In this document: positions 1 through 5,783 of the stretch, one piece after another
How the letters are laid out: every line of letters begins with the position of its first letter
Numbering within the stretch: the stretch's first letter is position 1
Assembly: GCA_945878355.1 (NCBI GenBank)
Contig: CAMCTC010000181.1
Span: forward strand, 1-6,575
Direction: 5' to 3'
Length of the DNA: 6,575 bases
Source: Bordetella parapertussis
Lineage (GTDB): Bacteria; Pseudomonadota; Gammaproteobacteria; Burkholderiales; Burkholderiaceae_C
Made by a program: the position numbers and the translations under genes
The notes under the pieces: model-generated
Told to the model about the DNA's origin: nothing
Databases searched by the model: none
What the model saw: the letters and a program-made list of their open reading frames with translations, nothing else

Positions 1-36
1 TTTGGGGCGGCGCTGCCAAAGCTCAGCAGTTCTCAG

Positions 37-63
37 CCACCTTCAAAGCCCCCACCTTCAAAG
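37..63. repeat. Tandem direct repeat, 12-bp unit at 15-bp period
   Basis: CCACCTTCAAAG occurs at 37-48 and again, identical, at 52-63, separated by three bases that are all C. This looks like a local duplication by slippage in the non-coding DNA after the TRAP operon. No function is evident. Confidence 0.85.
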
Positions 64-76
64 ACCGATTCACACG

Positions 77-99
77 CGTCGAGGGCCGTCGAGGGCCGT
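77..99. repeat. Tandem direct repeat, 10-bp unit
   Basis: The unit CGTCGAGGGC is present twice in succession (77-86 and 87-96), followed by a partial third copy CGT. It is a second independent tandem duplication within 50 bases of the first, in non-coding DNA. Two tandem duplications this close support the view that the stretch is not under coding constraint. Confidence 0.85.
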
Positions 100-245
100 G
101 TTCGGGGCGCCATGGGGAAGGAAAAGGGCGTTTGAAAAACCTATCCTCCAGGACCAGGAAGGCCCGGTGTCGATTTGGGCGAAGAAGGTCTAGCCGTTGT
201 TGGTCAGCGCGCCAGCGAAGCAAGCCGATGGTGTCCAGCGTTGTT

Positions 246-1565
246 TTAGCCCTTGCCGAAGAACAGATTCGGAAAGTACAAGGCAATCTCGGGCACCAGG
301 ATGATAATTAGTACGCCTAGCAGCGTCACCAGTACATAGGGGATCACCGAGGTGTAGATCTCGCCCATCGTCACACTCGGTGGAGCGACACCCTTGATGT
401 AAAAGAGGTTGAAGCCGAAGGGTGGAGTCATGTATCCGATCTCCATCATGATGATGAAAATCACGCCGAACCAGATCGGGTCGAAACCCGAGGCCGCCAC
501 CACCGGCAAAAATACCGGCAGCGTGATCAGCATGATGCCTACCGGGTCGAGCACCATGCCCAGGATGAACAGCACAAAGACCATGAAAGCCAGCGCGCCC
601 CATTTTCCACCCGGGATGTAGCTCATCAGGCCCTGGATGAATTCGTGCGCACCGAGTGTGGTGTAAGCGGTAGAGAACGCATGAGCCGCAAAAAGGATCC
701 ACATGATCATCGCGGTCAGCCGCAGAGTCTGCTTCGATGCATGGCGAATTAGGTCGACCGACAACTGCCGGTTGACGCCCGCCGCAACCAACGCACCCAG
801 CACTCCGATAGCCGCCGCCTCGGTAGGCGTAGCCAATCCCCCGAAGATCGAACCGAGCACCATGACCACGATGGCGATGGGTAGGATAACGGCGCGCAAA
901 GCCAGCAGTTTCTCCGGCCAGGTGCCACGCTCCTCGGGCGGCAGGGCCGGCGCGATCGACGGCTGCAACCAACTGCGGATGCCGATGTACAGCGACACCA
1001 ACACGAACAGCAGGATTCCCGGGCCCAGGCCAGAAGCGAAAAGCCGGCCCACCGAAACCTCGCTGATCATGGCGTAGAGCACCATCGGTATGGACGGTGG
1101 GATCAGGATGCCCCAACCACCACCGGCGTTGATCGCACCCAGCGACAGCTTTGTGTCGTAGCCGCGCTCGAGCATGCGTGGCAGTGCGATCGTGCCCATG
1201 GTGACCACTGCCGCGCCGCTGATACCGCTCATGGCCGCAAAGATCGCGCAGATGGCCACCGTGCCGATGGCCAGTCCACCCCTCATTCCTCCGAACCACA
1301 AGTGCATCATCCGGTAGAGGGCATGTGCCACGCCCGACTTCTCGAGCACCATGGCCATGAACACGTACATCGGGATCGCCACTAGGATGAAGCTGGTCAT
1401 TGAATCCCAGAACTTCGAGGCCACCAGGTAAAAACTGATCGGCCCCATCGAGAAGTACAGGAAGACCACTGAGACGCCGCCCAGCACGAAGGTCAGCGGC
1501 ACCCCCAGCAGCAGGAACACCAGAAGCGATCCGAAAAACAGTAAGGTGATAATTTCTACAGGCAT
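246..1565 (-). CDS. dctM: TRAP transporter large membrane subunit (DctM family)
   Basis: This is the ion-coupled permease subunit of a tripartite TRAP transporter. In the family it carries solute across the inner membrane using a sodium or proton gradient. The 439 residues match the usual DctM length of about 430. Many hydrophobic segments run end to end, and family motifs are visible: SGISGAA near residues 113-119, the LIPPS loop at 154-158, GGLATPTEAAA at 242-252, LDPVGIMLITLP at 339-350 and IGYMTPPFGFN at 376-386. The open frame extends 20 codons further upstream into dctQ, but I place the start at the ATG at 1565 because MPVEIITLLFFG is a typical DctM beginning and AAGG lies upstream as a modest ribosome-binding site. 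The gene starts 13 bases after the dctQ stop, so the two membrane subunits are probably translated together. The substrate cannot be read from this subunit. Confidence 0.95.
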   Translation of the reverse strand: MPVEIITLLFFGSLLVFLLLGVPLTFVLGGVSVVFLYFSMGPISFYLVASKFWDSMTSFILVAIPMYVFMAMVLEKSGVAHALYRMMHLWFGGMRGGLAIGTVAICAIFAAMSGISGAAVVTMGTIALPRMLERGYDTKLSLGAINAGGGWGILIPPSIPMVLYAMISEVSVGRLFASGLGPGILLFVLVSLYIGIRSWLQPSIAPALPPEERGTWPEKLLALRAVILPIAIVVMVLGSIFGGLATPTEAAAIGVLGALVAAGVNRQLSVDLIRHASKQTLRLTAMIMWILFAAHAFSTAYTTLGAHEFIQGLMSYIPGGKWGALAFMVFVLFILGMVLDPVGIMLITLPVFLPVVAASGFDPIWFGVIFIIMMEIGYMTPPFGFNLFYIKGVAPPSVTMGEIYTSVIPYVLVTLLGVLIIILVPEIALYFPNLFFGKG

Positions 1566-1578
1566 GCTGTTTGCGCCT

Positions 1579-2121
1579 TCAATGCGATGGTTCGTCGGTG
1601 GATTGCTTGCCGAAGGTCTCTTCATCGACCTCCAAGCCCATCAACAGGCGGATGTCGGCGGCCAACCGAACAATGCCCTGCAGTAGCATCAGCACGCCGG
1701 CCACCGGCACGGCTAGCTTCACCGGCCAGATCTGCGGGTTCCAGATGCTCTGGGAGGTCTCCAGGCTCAGCATCGACTCCCAGGCCATCAAGCCGCCTTG
1801 GTAGAGCAGCACTGCCATGAACATGAAGAACAGCACCGAGGTGAGTGCGTCTACCAGCGCCTTGCGCCGACGAGAGAAACTGCCGTAGAAAATGTCGACG
1901 TTGACGTGCGCGCGTTCAGCCAACATGTAGCCACCGCCGATCACCGCATACACCCCGAATAGCAGTTGGGTGAACTCGCCCGTCCAAATCGATGGCCTGC
2001 CGACCAGGTAGCGCATGACCACGTCGACGATCATCATTAAGAAGATCGGCAAGATCATCCAAGCCGCCTTTTCGCCGATCCAGCGGTTTAGCCTTGTGAT
2101 GGAGCGGGCAAGCTTGAGCAT
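1579..2121 (-). CDS. dctQ: TRAP transporter small membrane subunit (DctQ family)
   Basis: This is the small four-helix subunit that pairs with DctM in the inner membrane and is needed for TRAP transport. The 180 residues show four hydrophobic segments near 20-38, 48-66, 90-108 and 132-152. Family-typical patterns include VDVVMRYLVGRPSIWTGE around 32-49 and ERAHVNVDIFY at 69-79. The frame is open upstream to 2223, but the extra 34 residues are arginine-rich, unlike a DctQ N-terminus and not needed. The ATG at 2121 gives the standard length. The ribosome-binding site there is weak; a 10-bp palindrome CGGGATCCCG (2125-2134) covers the candidate purine stretch, so translation might be structured or partly coupled. 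The gene is separated from dctP by 129 bases and from dctM by 13. I am sure of the family; the exact start is less certain. Confidence 0.93.
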   Translation of the reverse strand: MLKLARSITRLNRWIGEKAAWMILPIFLMMIVDVVMRYLVGRPSIWTGEFTQLLFGVYAVIGGGYMLAERAHVNVDIFYGSFSRRRKALVDALTSVLFFMFMAVLLYQGGLMAWESMLSLETSQSIWNPQIWPVKLAVPVAGVLMLLQGIVRLAADIRLLMGLEVDEETFGKQSTDEPSH

Positions 2122-2230
2122 GGACGGGATCCCGGTTAAGCGATGAAGGAAATGGCGGCACGCAAACGTCCATCGGTACCGACGCTGCCGAGCGGTGGCA
2201 CCTTCAAGGGCCAGGCCCAACATCGCGAGG

Positions 2231-2248
2231 GCCTAGCTGGCGCTAGGC
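2231..2248 (-). promoter_or_regulatory. Intercistronic hairpin after dctP
   Basis: A perfect 7-bp inverted repeat, GCCTAGC and GCTAGGC with a 4-base loop, begins two bases after the dctP stop codon. No T-run follows it on the minus strand, so it does not look like an intrinsic terminator. By analogy with other transporter operons it may protect the 3' end of the dctP message after processing, giving more binding protein than membrane subunits. That role is inference; the stem itself is directly visible. Confidence 0.6.
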
Positions 2249-2250
2249 GA

Positions 2251-3291
2251 TCAGACGTAGCCGAGGTCGGCCATCAGAGCGGTGAGTGCCGCGCCACCCT
2301 TGACTGCACGGCCGCCCTTCGCAATCTCTTTGGCCAGGATGCTCTTGGAGGCCTCGGCAAACTTGGCTTGCACTGCGGCCGGAAATTGAACAACCTCGAC
2401 CTTCATTGAGGCCTGACCCTTGGTGAGCGCCTGCGCCTCCTTGTGGCTGTACTCGGCTGTGCGACTGAAGAAGCGCTCGTCGGCCAGGGACAAGAGGATC
2501 ATGCGCAGGTCCTCGGGCAGCTTGTCGACAGCGGATTTATTGAAAACATAGGCGTCAGTGGTGATGCCCATGCCCGGCTTCATGTGGAAGCGTGCCACTT
2601 CCCAGAGTTTCATGGTCATGGCCCCCTGGGCTGCTCCCCAGTGGGCGCCGTCGACCACCCCCGTGGCCAGCGCCTGGTACAGCTCCGGCCCGGCGATTTG
2701 CATGGGCGATGCACCGGCTCCGGCCAAGTAGTCCAGCATGGTGCCGGCTGAGCGCAGTTTGAGTTTCTTGAAGTCGTCGAGCGTGGAGATCTTCTTGTTG
2801 ATGACCAGTTCAGTGGTGTAGGCCTTCTCGGTACGGTAGATGACGCCTTTTGGCATCAGCTCTTCATTGACCAGAGCCTCGCCGCCCAGGTTCTTGAGGT
2901 AGTGCGTCATCTCCCAGGGTTCGCGCAGCGTGCCCGGTATACCGTAGGCTAAGCCCATAGCCTGCGCTTCGCCCATGATGTAGGACGCCGACAGCGTACC
3001 CATCTCAACCACGCCCTTGCGTACGATGTTGTAGATCTCTGGGCCCTTGGCCAGTTCGCCAGCGCCGAATAGCTGCATATTGAACCGGCCATTGGTGCGT
3101 TTGGACAATTCGGCGGCAAACCACTCCAGGCTGTCCTTGAAGGAGGCTGATGCTTTGGGCCAGTGGGCTTGCACCTTCCAGGTGACCTTGGTCTGCGCGT
3201 GCGCTGAGCTAATGATCGCCGGTACTGCAACAACCGCTAATGACGACTGGATCAGCTTGCGCCGGTTGGGTATGTTCGTGAATGAGCTCAT
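2251..3291 (-). CDS. dctP: TRAP transporter periplasmic solute-binding protein (DctP family)
   Basis: This periplasmic protein captures the substrate, usually a carboxylate-bearing small molecule, and delivers it to the DctQM permease. The 346 residues begin with a signal peptide: NRRKLIQ at 9-15 followed by a hydrophobic stretch and AHA|QT near 30-34 as the likely cleavage site. The twin arginine makes Tat export possible. The mature protein shows DctP hallmarks: ELAKGPEIYNIVRKG at 79-93, KLRSAG at 178-183, whose Arg180 corresponds to the conserved arginine that pairs with the substrate carboxylate, and GPELYQALATGVVDGAHWG at 201-219. It starts at an ATG with GAGAGA about 9 bases upstream and is the first gene of the operon. 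The overall look resembles the TakP-type 2-oxoacid-binding branch, but that is an impression and the ligand is not established. Confidence 0.94.
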   Translation of the reverse strand: MSSFTNIPNRRKLIQSSLAVVAVPAIISSAHAQTKVTWKVQAHWPKASASFKDSLEWFAAELSKRTNGRFNMQLFGAGELAKGPEIYNIVRKGVVEMGTLSASYIMGEAQAMGLAYGIPGTLREPWEMTHYLKNLGGEALVNEELMPKGVIYRTEKAYTTELVINKKISTLDDFKKLKLRSAGTMLDYLAGAGASPMQIAGPELYQALATGVVDGAHWGAAQGAMTMKLWEVARFHMKPGMGITTDAYVFNKSAVDKLPEDLRMILLSLADERFFSRTAEYSHKEAQALTKGQASMKVEVVQFPAAVQAKFAEASKSILAKEIAKGGRAVKGGAALTALMADLGYV

Positions 3292-3334
3292 GGTGGGTGT
3301 CTCTCGTTAGGTGAACGATCAAGTCAAGCGGCCT

Positions 3335-3370
3335 TTTGCATAGTAGCAAATATTAACACACAGACTAAAT
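3335..3370 (-). promoter_or_regulatory. Candidate dctP promoter with operator-like palindrome
   Basis: On the minus strand, TGC followed by TACTAT resembles an extended -10 box, about 48 bases ahead of the dctP ATG. It lies exactly inside a perfect inverted repeat: TTTGC at 3335-3339 and GCAAA at 3346-3350 around six bases. No good -35 box sits 17 bases upstream (TTAGTC at best), which fits an activator-dependent or extended -10 promoter. A regulator bound to the palindrome would block the -10 directly. No regulator gene is present in the window. Confidence 0.4.
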
Positions 3371-3553
3371 TGGCTCTTTGCGCGTTACGTTACTAAGTCG
3401 ACCCTGCGAAATTCAAAGCGCCGCAGCGAGGCGCATTGAGATGAACGACGGCAGGCGAACTGAAGCAGGCCCGATAGTCGCGTGCGCGGCCTTCTGTGCC
3501 TCCGGCAACGCCCCTAGCAGGCCGACGACACACACGAGCACCGCAGACAAGAC

Positions 3554-3598
3554 AAAAAAAGCGCCCGCACGCCGAAGGCTGAGACCTTAGCTTGGGCG
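3554..3598 (-). terminator. Possible intrinsic terminator facing dctP
   Basis: On the minus strand CGCCC (3594-3598) can pair with GGGCG (3562-3566), with a nested AAGG/CCTT stem (3575-3588), followed by one C and seven T residues (3554-3560). The loop is long and the stem short, so this is a modest candidate. It would stop minus-strand transcription coming from the transposase before it reaches dctP, or end a gene that was lost when the IS inserted. Confidence 0.35.
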
Positions 3599-3636
3599 TC
3601 CATGCCGCAACCTGATTAGAAACCTGACTAAGATAG

Positions 3637-3651
3637 GATCACTCTGTGATC
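3637..3651. repeat. Palindrome abutting the IS left end
   Basis: GATCAC and GTGATC form a perfect 6-bp inverted repeat around TCT, ending two bases before the IS terminal repeat. The related palindrome GTGATCAC occurs at 5470-5477 on the other side of the IS. It may be a preferred insertion target or a regulator site; the sequence alone does not decide. Confidence 0.4.
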
Positions 3652-3653
3652 TA

Positions 3654-3668
3654 CCTGAATCCGTGACC
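3654..3668 (+). repeat. IS left terminal inverted repeat
   Basis: CCTGAATCCGTGACC reads inward from the left end. It matches the reverse complement of the right end (CCTGGATCCGTAACC) at 13 of 15 positions, both mismatches being purine for purine. It lies beyond the 3' end of the transposase gene. Confidence 0.82.
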
Positions 3669-3852
3669 TCAAAACCTCGCTGACCACTGCCCGGCCGCAA
3701 TTCGAGCTCGAATATGGGAAACCCTGACGCCTTGATACCGAAACCATTGCATCTGTCGCCCAGAAGCCGAGTTACGACCTTCTCGGGCCTGGGTCAAGCC
3801 TGTGATGGCGTCACTTGGCCCACGCCGCGACCGTCGCTGGAAGCGATTTTCG

Positions 3853-3866
3853 GGATCCGTGAGTTC
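3853..3866 (+). repeat. Internal third copy of the IS end motif
   Basis: GGATCCGTGAGTTC agrees with bases 4-17 of the left terminal repeat at 11 of 14 positions and has the same orientation. It starts about 20 bases beyond the transposase stop, which is where a compact IS1380 end could be expected. It may be a subterminal transposase-binding site, or the original end of the element with the DNA out to 3654 acquired later. Confidence 0.4.
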
Positions 3867-3884
3867 GCAGGGGGCCGTCTTGGC

Positions 3885-5300
3885 CTACGTGCTGGCGGCG
3901 AATAACTCGCCGTGCACGCGTGCAAAGGCTTTGGCTGCTCTGTCGTTCGCACCCAGCCCCAGGATCAGGCTGCGCCCCGTTGCGATGAGTCGCCCGGCTC
4001 GGTAGATCAGTTCCTGAATCACCGTCTTCAGGCGCCGTCGCTTGGCCGGATGACGAACCGGCCCGTCGTCGCCCAGCAACCCGCGTTGCCCGATCAAGCG
4101 AAGGATGTTCATGGCCAAACTCGCGAGTTGGCAAACCAGGTAATTGGTGTCGAACTTGCCCGACGGCAGCCGCTCCAAATCGAGGTCAGTCTTGAACTCG
4201 GAGTGGAACTGCTCGTGCGTGCCGTGGTCCGCGTACAGGTCGATGATGGCCTGCGCGTCGAACTGCCCCGCCGGCAGCGTCGTCGTCCAGCCTTCGAGCA
4301 CGTAGTCCGGCAGGATCAGTATCTGGCCCTTGGCGTCGATCGTACGCTCGACCAAGCGCAGGACGCGGCGCACGGGTCGCTGCACGCCCTCGATGATCAC
4401 GCTTTGCTCCCACAGCGTCGTGCGCTTGCCCTCGCGCTCAGCGGTCCACAAGGTCGCGCCATCGGTGGTCTTGGTCTCGAACAGCGCGGCCACATTGGTG
4501 GTGCGCGGGTTCCACTTGATCAGCCAATCGACCTGAGGCAGTGCGCTGGCCCGAGCCTCGTTGCAAGCCTCGAGTTCGCGCATGATCGCGACCGAGTCGA
4601 AACCCGAGTCGAACCTAGCGAGCAAGGGCGCCTTCGGACCTGCCGCAGACAAACGCTGGGCCATCGGGATGATTCGCTCGAGGTTGAACCCCATCTCCCG
4701 GGCCGAGTGCTGCGCGCCCGGGCGCAGCGCGAGTTCCAGGCAATATCCATAGCGACCAAGATACGCGGCAAGCGGGCAATAACCATCGACACCCGCATAG
4801 GTTCGACTCACACCCTCTTTGACCGTCTGCCCGTTGTCCATCGCGAAGGTATCGATGTCGACGGGCAACCACCCTCAGCCCAACACACCGTAGTCAGGCC
4901 GCTCGCGCGTGAGCAGCGTCTCGTTCATCTGGTGCGCGAAGTCGAACAACTCCGTAGCCCGCGCATCCAGGCGCTGGCGCAGCGTCGGGCTCGAGGGCGG
5001 CAGCTTGATCCCCAGCGACGTCTTGAAAAAGGTATCGCCTCGATAGTTTTCGACCGCGTCGAAGTCGCTCTTGCCTTGGACCAGCAGTCTGAGATAGGCC
5101 CGAAGAATGTCGCTGTTGACCACCCCGTTGCGTACAGGCATCGCTTGATCAAGCCGCTTGAACACCGGCGCAAGTCGTTCAAGGTGGTGCCCCACCAAGG
5201 CCAGTCCGGCCACTGGGGTGAGGTCGTAGTCGAGTTGCTTGACGATCAGTTGGCGCATGGTGGGCTGACGATTCAAAGGTATCCAAATCGATACCCCCAC
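3885..5300 (-). pseudogene. IS1380-family transposase interrupted by an in-frame TGA
   Basis: The frame from GTG 5300 to TAG 3885 has 471 codons, the normal size for the family, but codon 142 (4875-4877) is TGA. Both sides are in the same frame, so a single base change explains the break. The front part carries the N-terminal region (LRAYLRLLVQGKSDFDAVENY). The back part carries the catalytic core: DTFAMDNG with the likely first Asp, VSRTYAGVDGYCPLAAYLG typical of IS1380, RFDSGFDS with the second Asp, and HEQFHSEFK with the likely Glu. All three catalytic residues lie after the stop. The GTG start follows GGGTGAG by a few bases; an ATG at 5258 is the alternative. A TTG at 4868 could restart translation, but the product would lack the N-terminal region. 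Unless the stop is read through, the protein is inactive. Confidence 0.9.
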
Positions 5301-5305
5301 TCAAC

Positions 5306-5320
5306 TCACCCGCAGGGTGA
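5306..5320 (-). promoter_or_regulatory. Hairpin covering the transposase ribosome-binding site
   Basis: TCACCC and GGGTGA form a perfect 6-bp stem around a 3-base loop, ending five bases before the transposase GTG. In the message the second arm supplies GGGTGA, the likely Shine-Dalgarno element, so folding would hide it. Insertion sequences often limit transposase translation this way, especially in transcripts entering from outside. Confidence 0.5.
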
Positions 5321-5326
5321 CACGTT

Positions 5327-5344
5327 GTCAGGAACAACCCTGAC
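5327..5344 (-). promoter_or_regulatory. Second hairpin in the transposase leader
   Basis: GTCAGG and CCTGAC form a perfect 6-bp stem around six bases, directly upstream of the hairpin that covers the transposase start. It could act in the leader RNA or as a binding site on DNA. No convincing -10 and -35 pair is visible nearby. Confidence 0.45.
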
Positions 5345-5391
5345 TCTTTCCCCAGTCAGATCAACGACTTGGGCGAGGATGCCCGATTCCG

Positions 5392-5406
5392 GGTTACGGA
5401 TCCAGG
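5392..5406 (-). repeat. IS right terminal inverted repeat
   Basis: GGTTACGGATCCAGG on the plus strand reads inward on the minus strand as CCTGGATCCGTAACC, matching the left end at 13 of 15 positions. It lies upstream of the transposase gene. A short CCCG/CGGG inverted repeat (5382-5393) overlaps its inner edge. Confidence 0.82.
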
Positions 5407-5491
5407 AGCTAGTTAGCCTGTAATCTGGAGTTCTCTGACCGAGGAGTGACCTCCATGGCAAGAATCGCAGTGATCACAAGTTGCTGCTAGC
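5407..5491 (+). pseudogene. Beheaded gene start: strong ribosome-binding site and 11 codons
   Basis: Right of the IS end, GAGGAG lies eight bases before an ATG at 5456, which opens MARIAVITSCC and then meets TAG at 5489. The same bases form a small GAGG/CCTC stem. The good ribosome-binding site ahead of a frame that dies at once suggests the start of a lost gene, fused to the integrase fragment that follows in another frame. I do not recognise the parent gene. Chance is possible. Confidence 0.3.
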
Positions 5492-5783
5492 CACTCAGGC
5501 GCTGGAGATCGTGACTCGACATTGCCAGGGCAGGGCGCCAACCGAGGCGTTGTTCCCGATCGTGGACGCGCGCAAGACGCTGGCGTGGATCAATGCCCAG
5601 GCGAGTACGACGGTGCAGGGGCACGGACTTCGGGCGACCTTCGCCAGCATCGCCGAGGAGTTGGTCAGCGTCGGTGTGCTCAAGCGGATGATGAACCACG
5701 CAGCCGGTGGCGATGTAGCGCTGGGCCACTATGTGAGCAAGAGCGAGGCGCAGTTGCGCGCGGGGTGGCAGACGGTGGCGAGG
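5460..5783 (+). pseudogene. C-terminal fragment of a tyrosine recombinase/integrase
   Basis: About 105 residues keep the end of a phage-type integrase catalytic domain: the HGLR box (His at 5622, Arg at 5631), His at 5697 in MMNHA, and the nucleophilic Tyr at 5730 in GHYVSK. The first catalytic Arg and the whole N-terminal DNA-binding part are missing. Upstream, NRSDHKLLLATQALEIV resembles the usual strand before the HxxR box, so the homology begins near 5460. At the other end the frame breaks after LRAGWQTVA, and relaxase sequence starts in a different frame. It has no normal start codon. This is a remnant that cannot recombine DNA; the intact enzyme would have integrated and excised an ICE or island. 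Confidence 0.8.

Larger units (their letters stand above)
1..245. other. Region downstream of dctM with no recognised gene
   Basis: This stretch follows the dctM stop in the direction of transcription. Open frames exist on both strands, but none has a recognisable domain, and the minus-strand one overlaps the end of dctM. It holds two tandem duplications, listed separately. On the minus strand, a weak TCCT/AGGA stem followed by five T residues (about 134-162) could act as an operon terminator, but the stem is only four base pairs, so I do not call it. The left edge could be the end of another gene cut by the window. Confidence 0.5.
3292..3653. other. Intergenic region between dctP and the insertion sequence
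   Basis: About 360 bases lie between the dctP start and the IS left end. The part near dctP is AT-richer and holds the candidate promoter and palindrome. Further left of the IS come a possible minus-strand terminator, an imperfect 12-base direct repeat (AACCTGATTAG at 3609-3619, AACCTGACTAAG at 3621-3632) and a GATCAC/GTGATC palindrome touching the IS. A minus-strand frame ending at 3413 encodes a hydrophobic segment (AFFVLSAVLVCVVGLLGAL) but has no ATG in frame; an ATG at 3603 would reach it only if the run of seven T had one more base. I do not call it a gene. Confidence 0.5.
3654..5406 (-). mobile_element. IS1380-family insertion sequence, 1,753 bp
   Basis: The element is bounded by inverted repeats that agree at 13 of 15 positions and contains one DDE transposase reading leftward. 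Its length is within the usual IS1380-family range. About 215 bases lie between the left repeat and the transposase stop, and about 90 between the transposase start and the right repeat. The bases outside the ends differ: TCTA on the left (3650-3653) and AGCT on the right (5407-5410), so there is no 4-base target duplication. The transposase is interrupted by a stop codon, so this copy is probably immobile on its own. Family membership rests on the transposase; the ends were found by comparing the flanks by eye. Confidence 0.85.

Noticed and set aside
190..1299. 369-codon minus-strand frame inside dctM
   Set aside because: It lies in another frame of dctM, is rich in H, R and G, and the dctM frame carries all the family motifs.
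1566..1625. Upstream extension of dctM to 1625
   Set aside because: It would overlap dctQ and adds a polar N-terminus not typical of DctM; the ATG at 1565 fits better.
2122..2223. Upstream extension of dctQ to 2223
   Set aside because: The added 34 residues are arginine-rich and unlike DctQ, and the ATG at 2121 gives normal length.
3378..3590. 70-codon plus-strand frame in the intergenic region
   Set aside because: No ribosome-binding site, no recognisable motif, and composition typical of chance frames.
3912..5423. 503-codon open frame on the plus strand across the whole IS
   Set aside because: It is exactly antisense to the transposase, which has clear family motifs. Its product is rich in R, Q and L with no domain, as expected from GC-rich antisense DNA.
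5522..5773. Front part of the open frame ending at 6199 read as one protein
   Set aside because: Before about 5774 this frame is an out-of-frame reading of the integrase fragment; only the later part resembles TraI.
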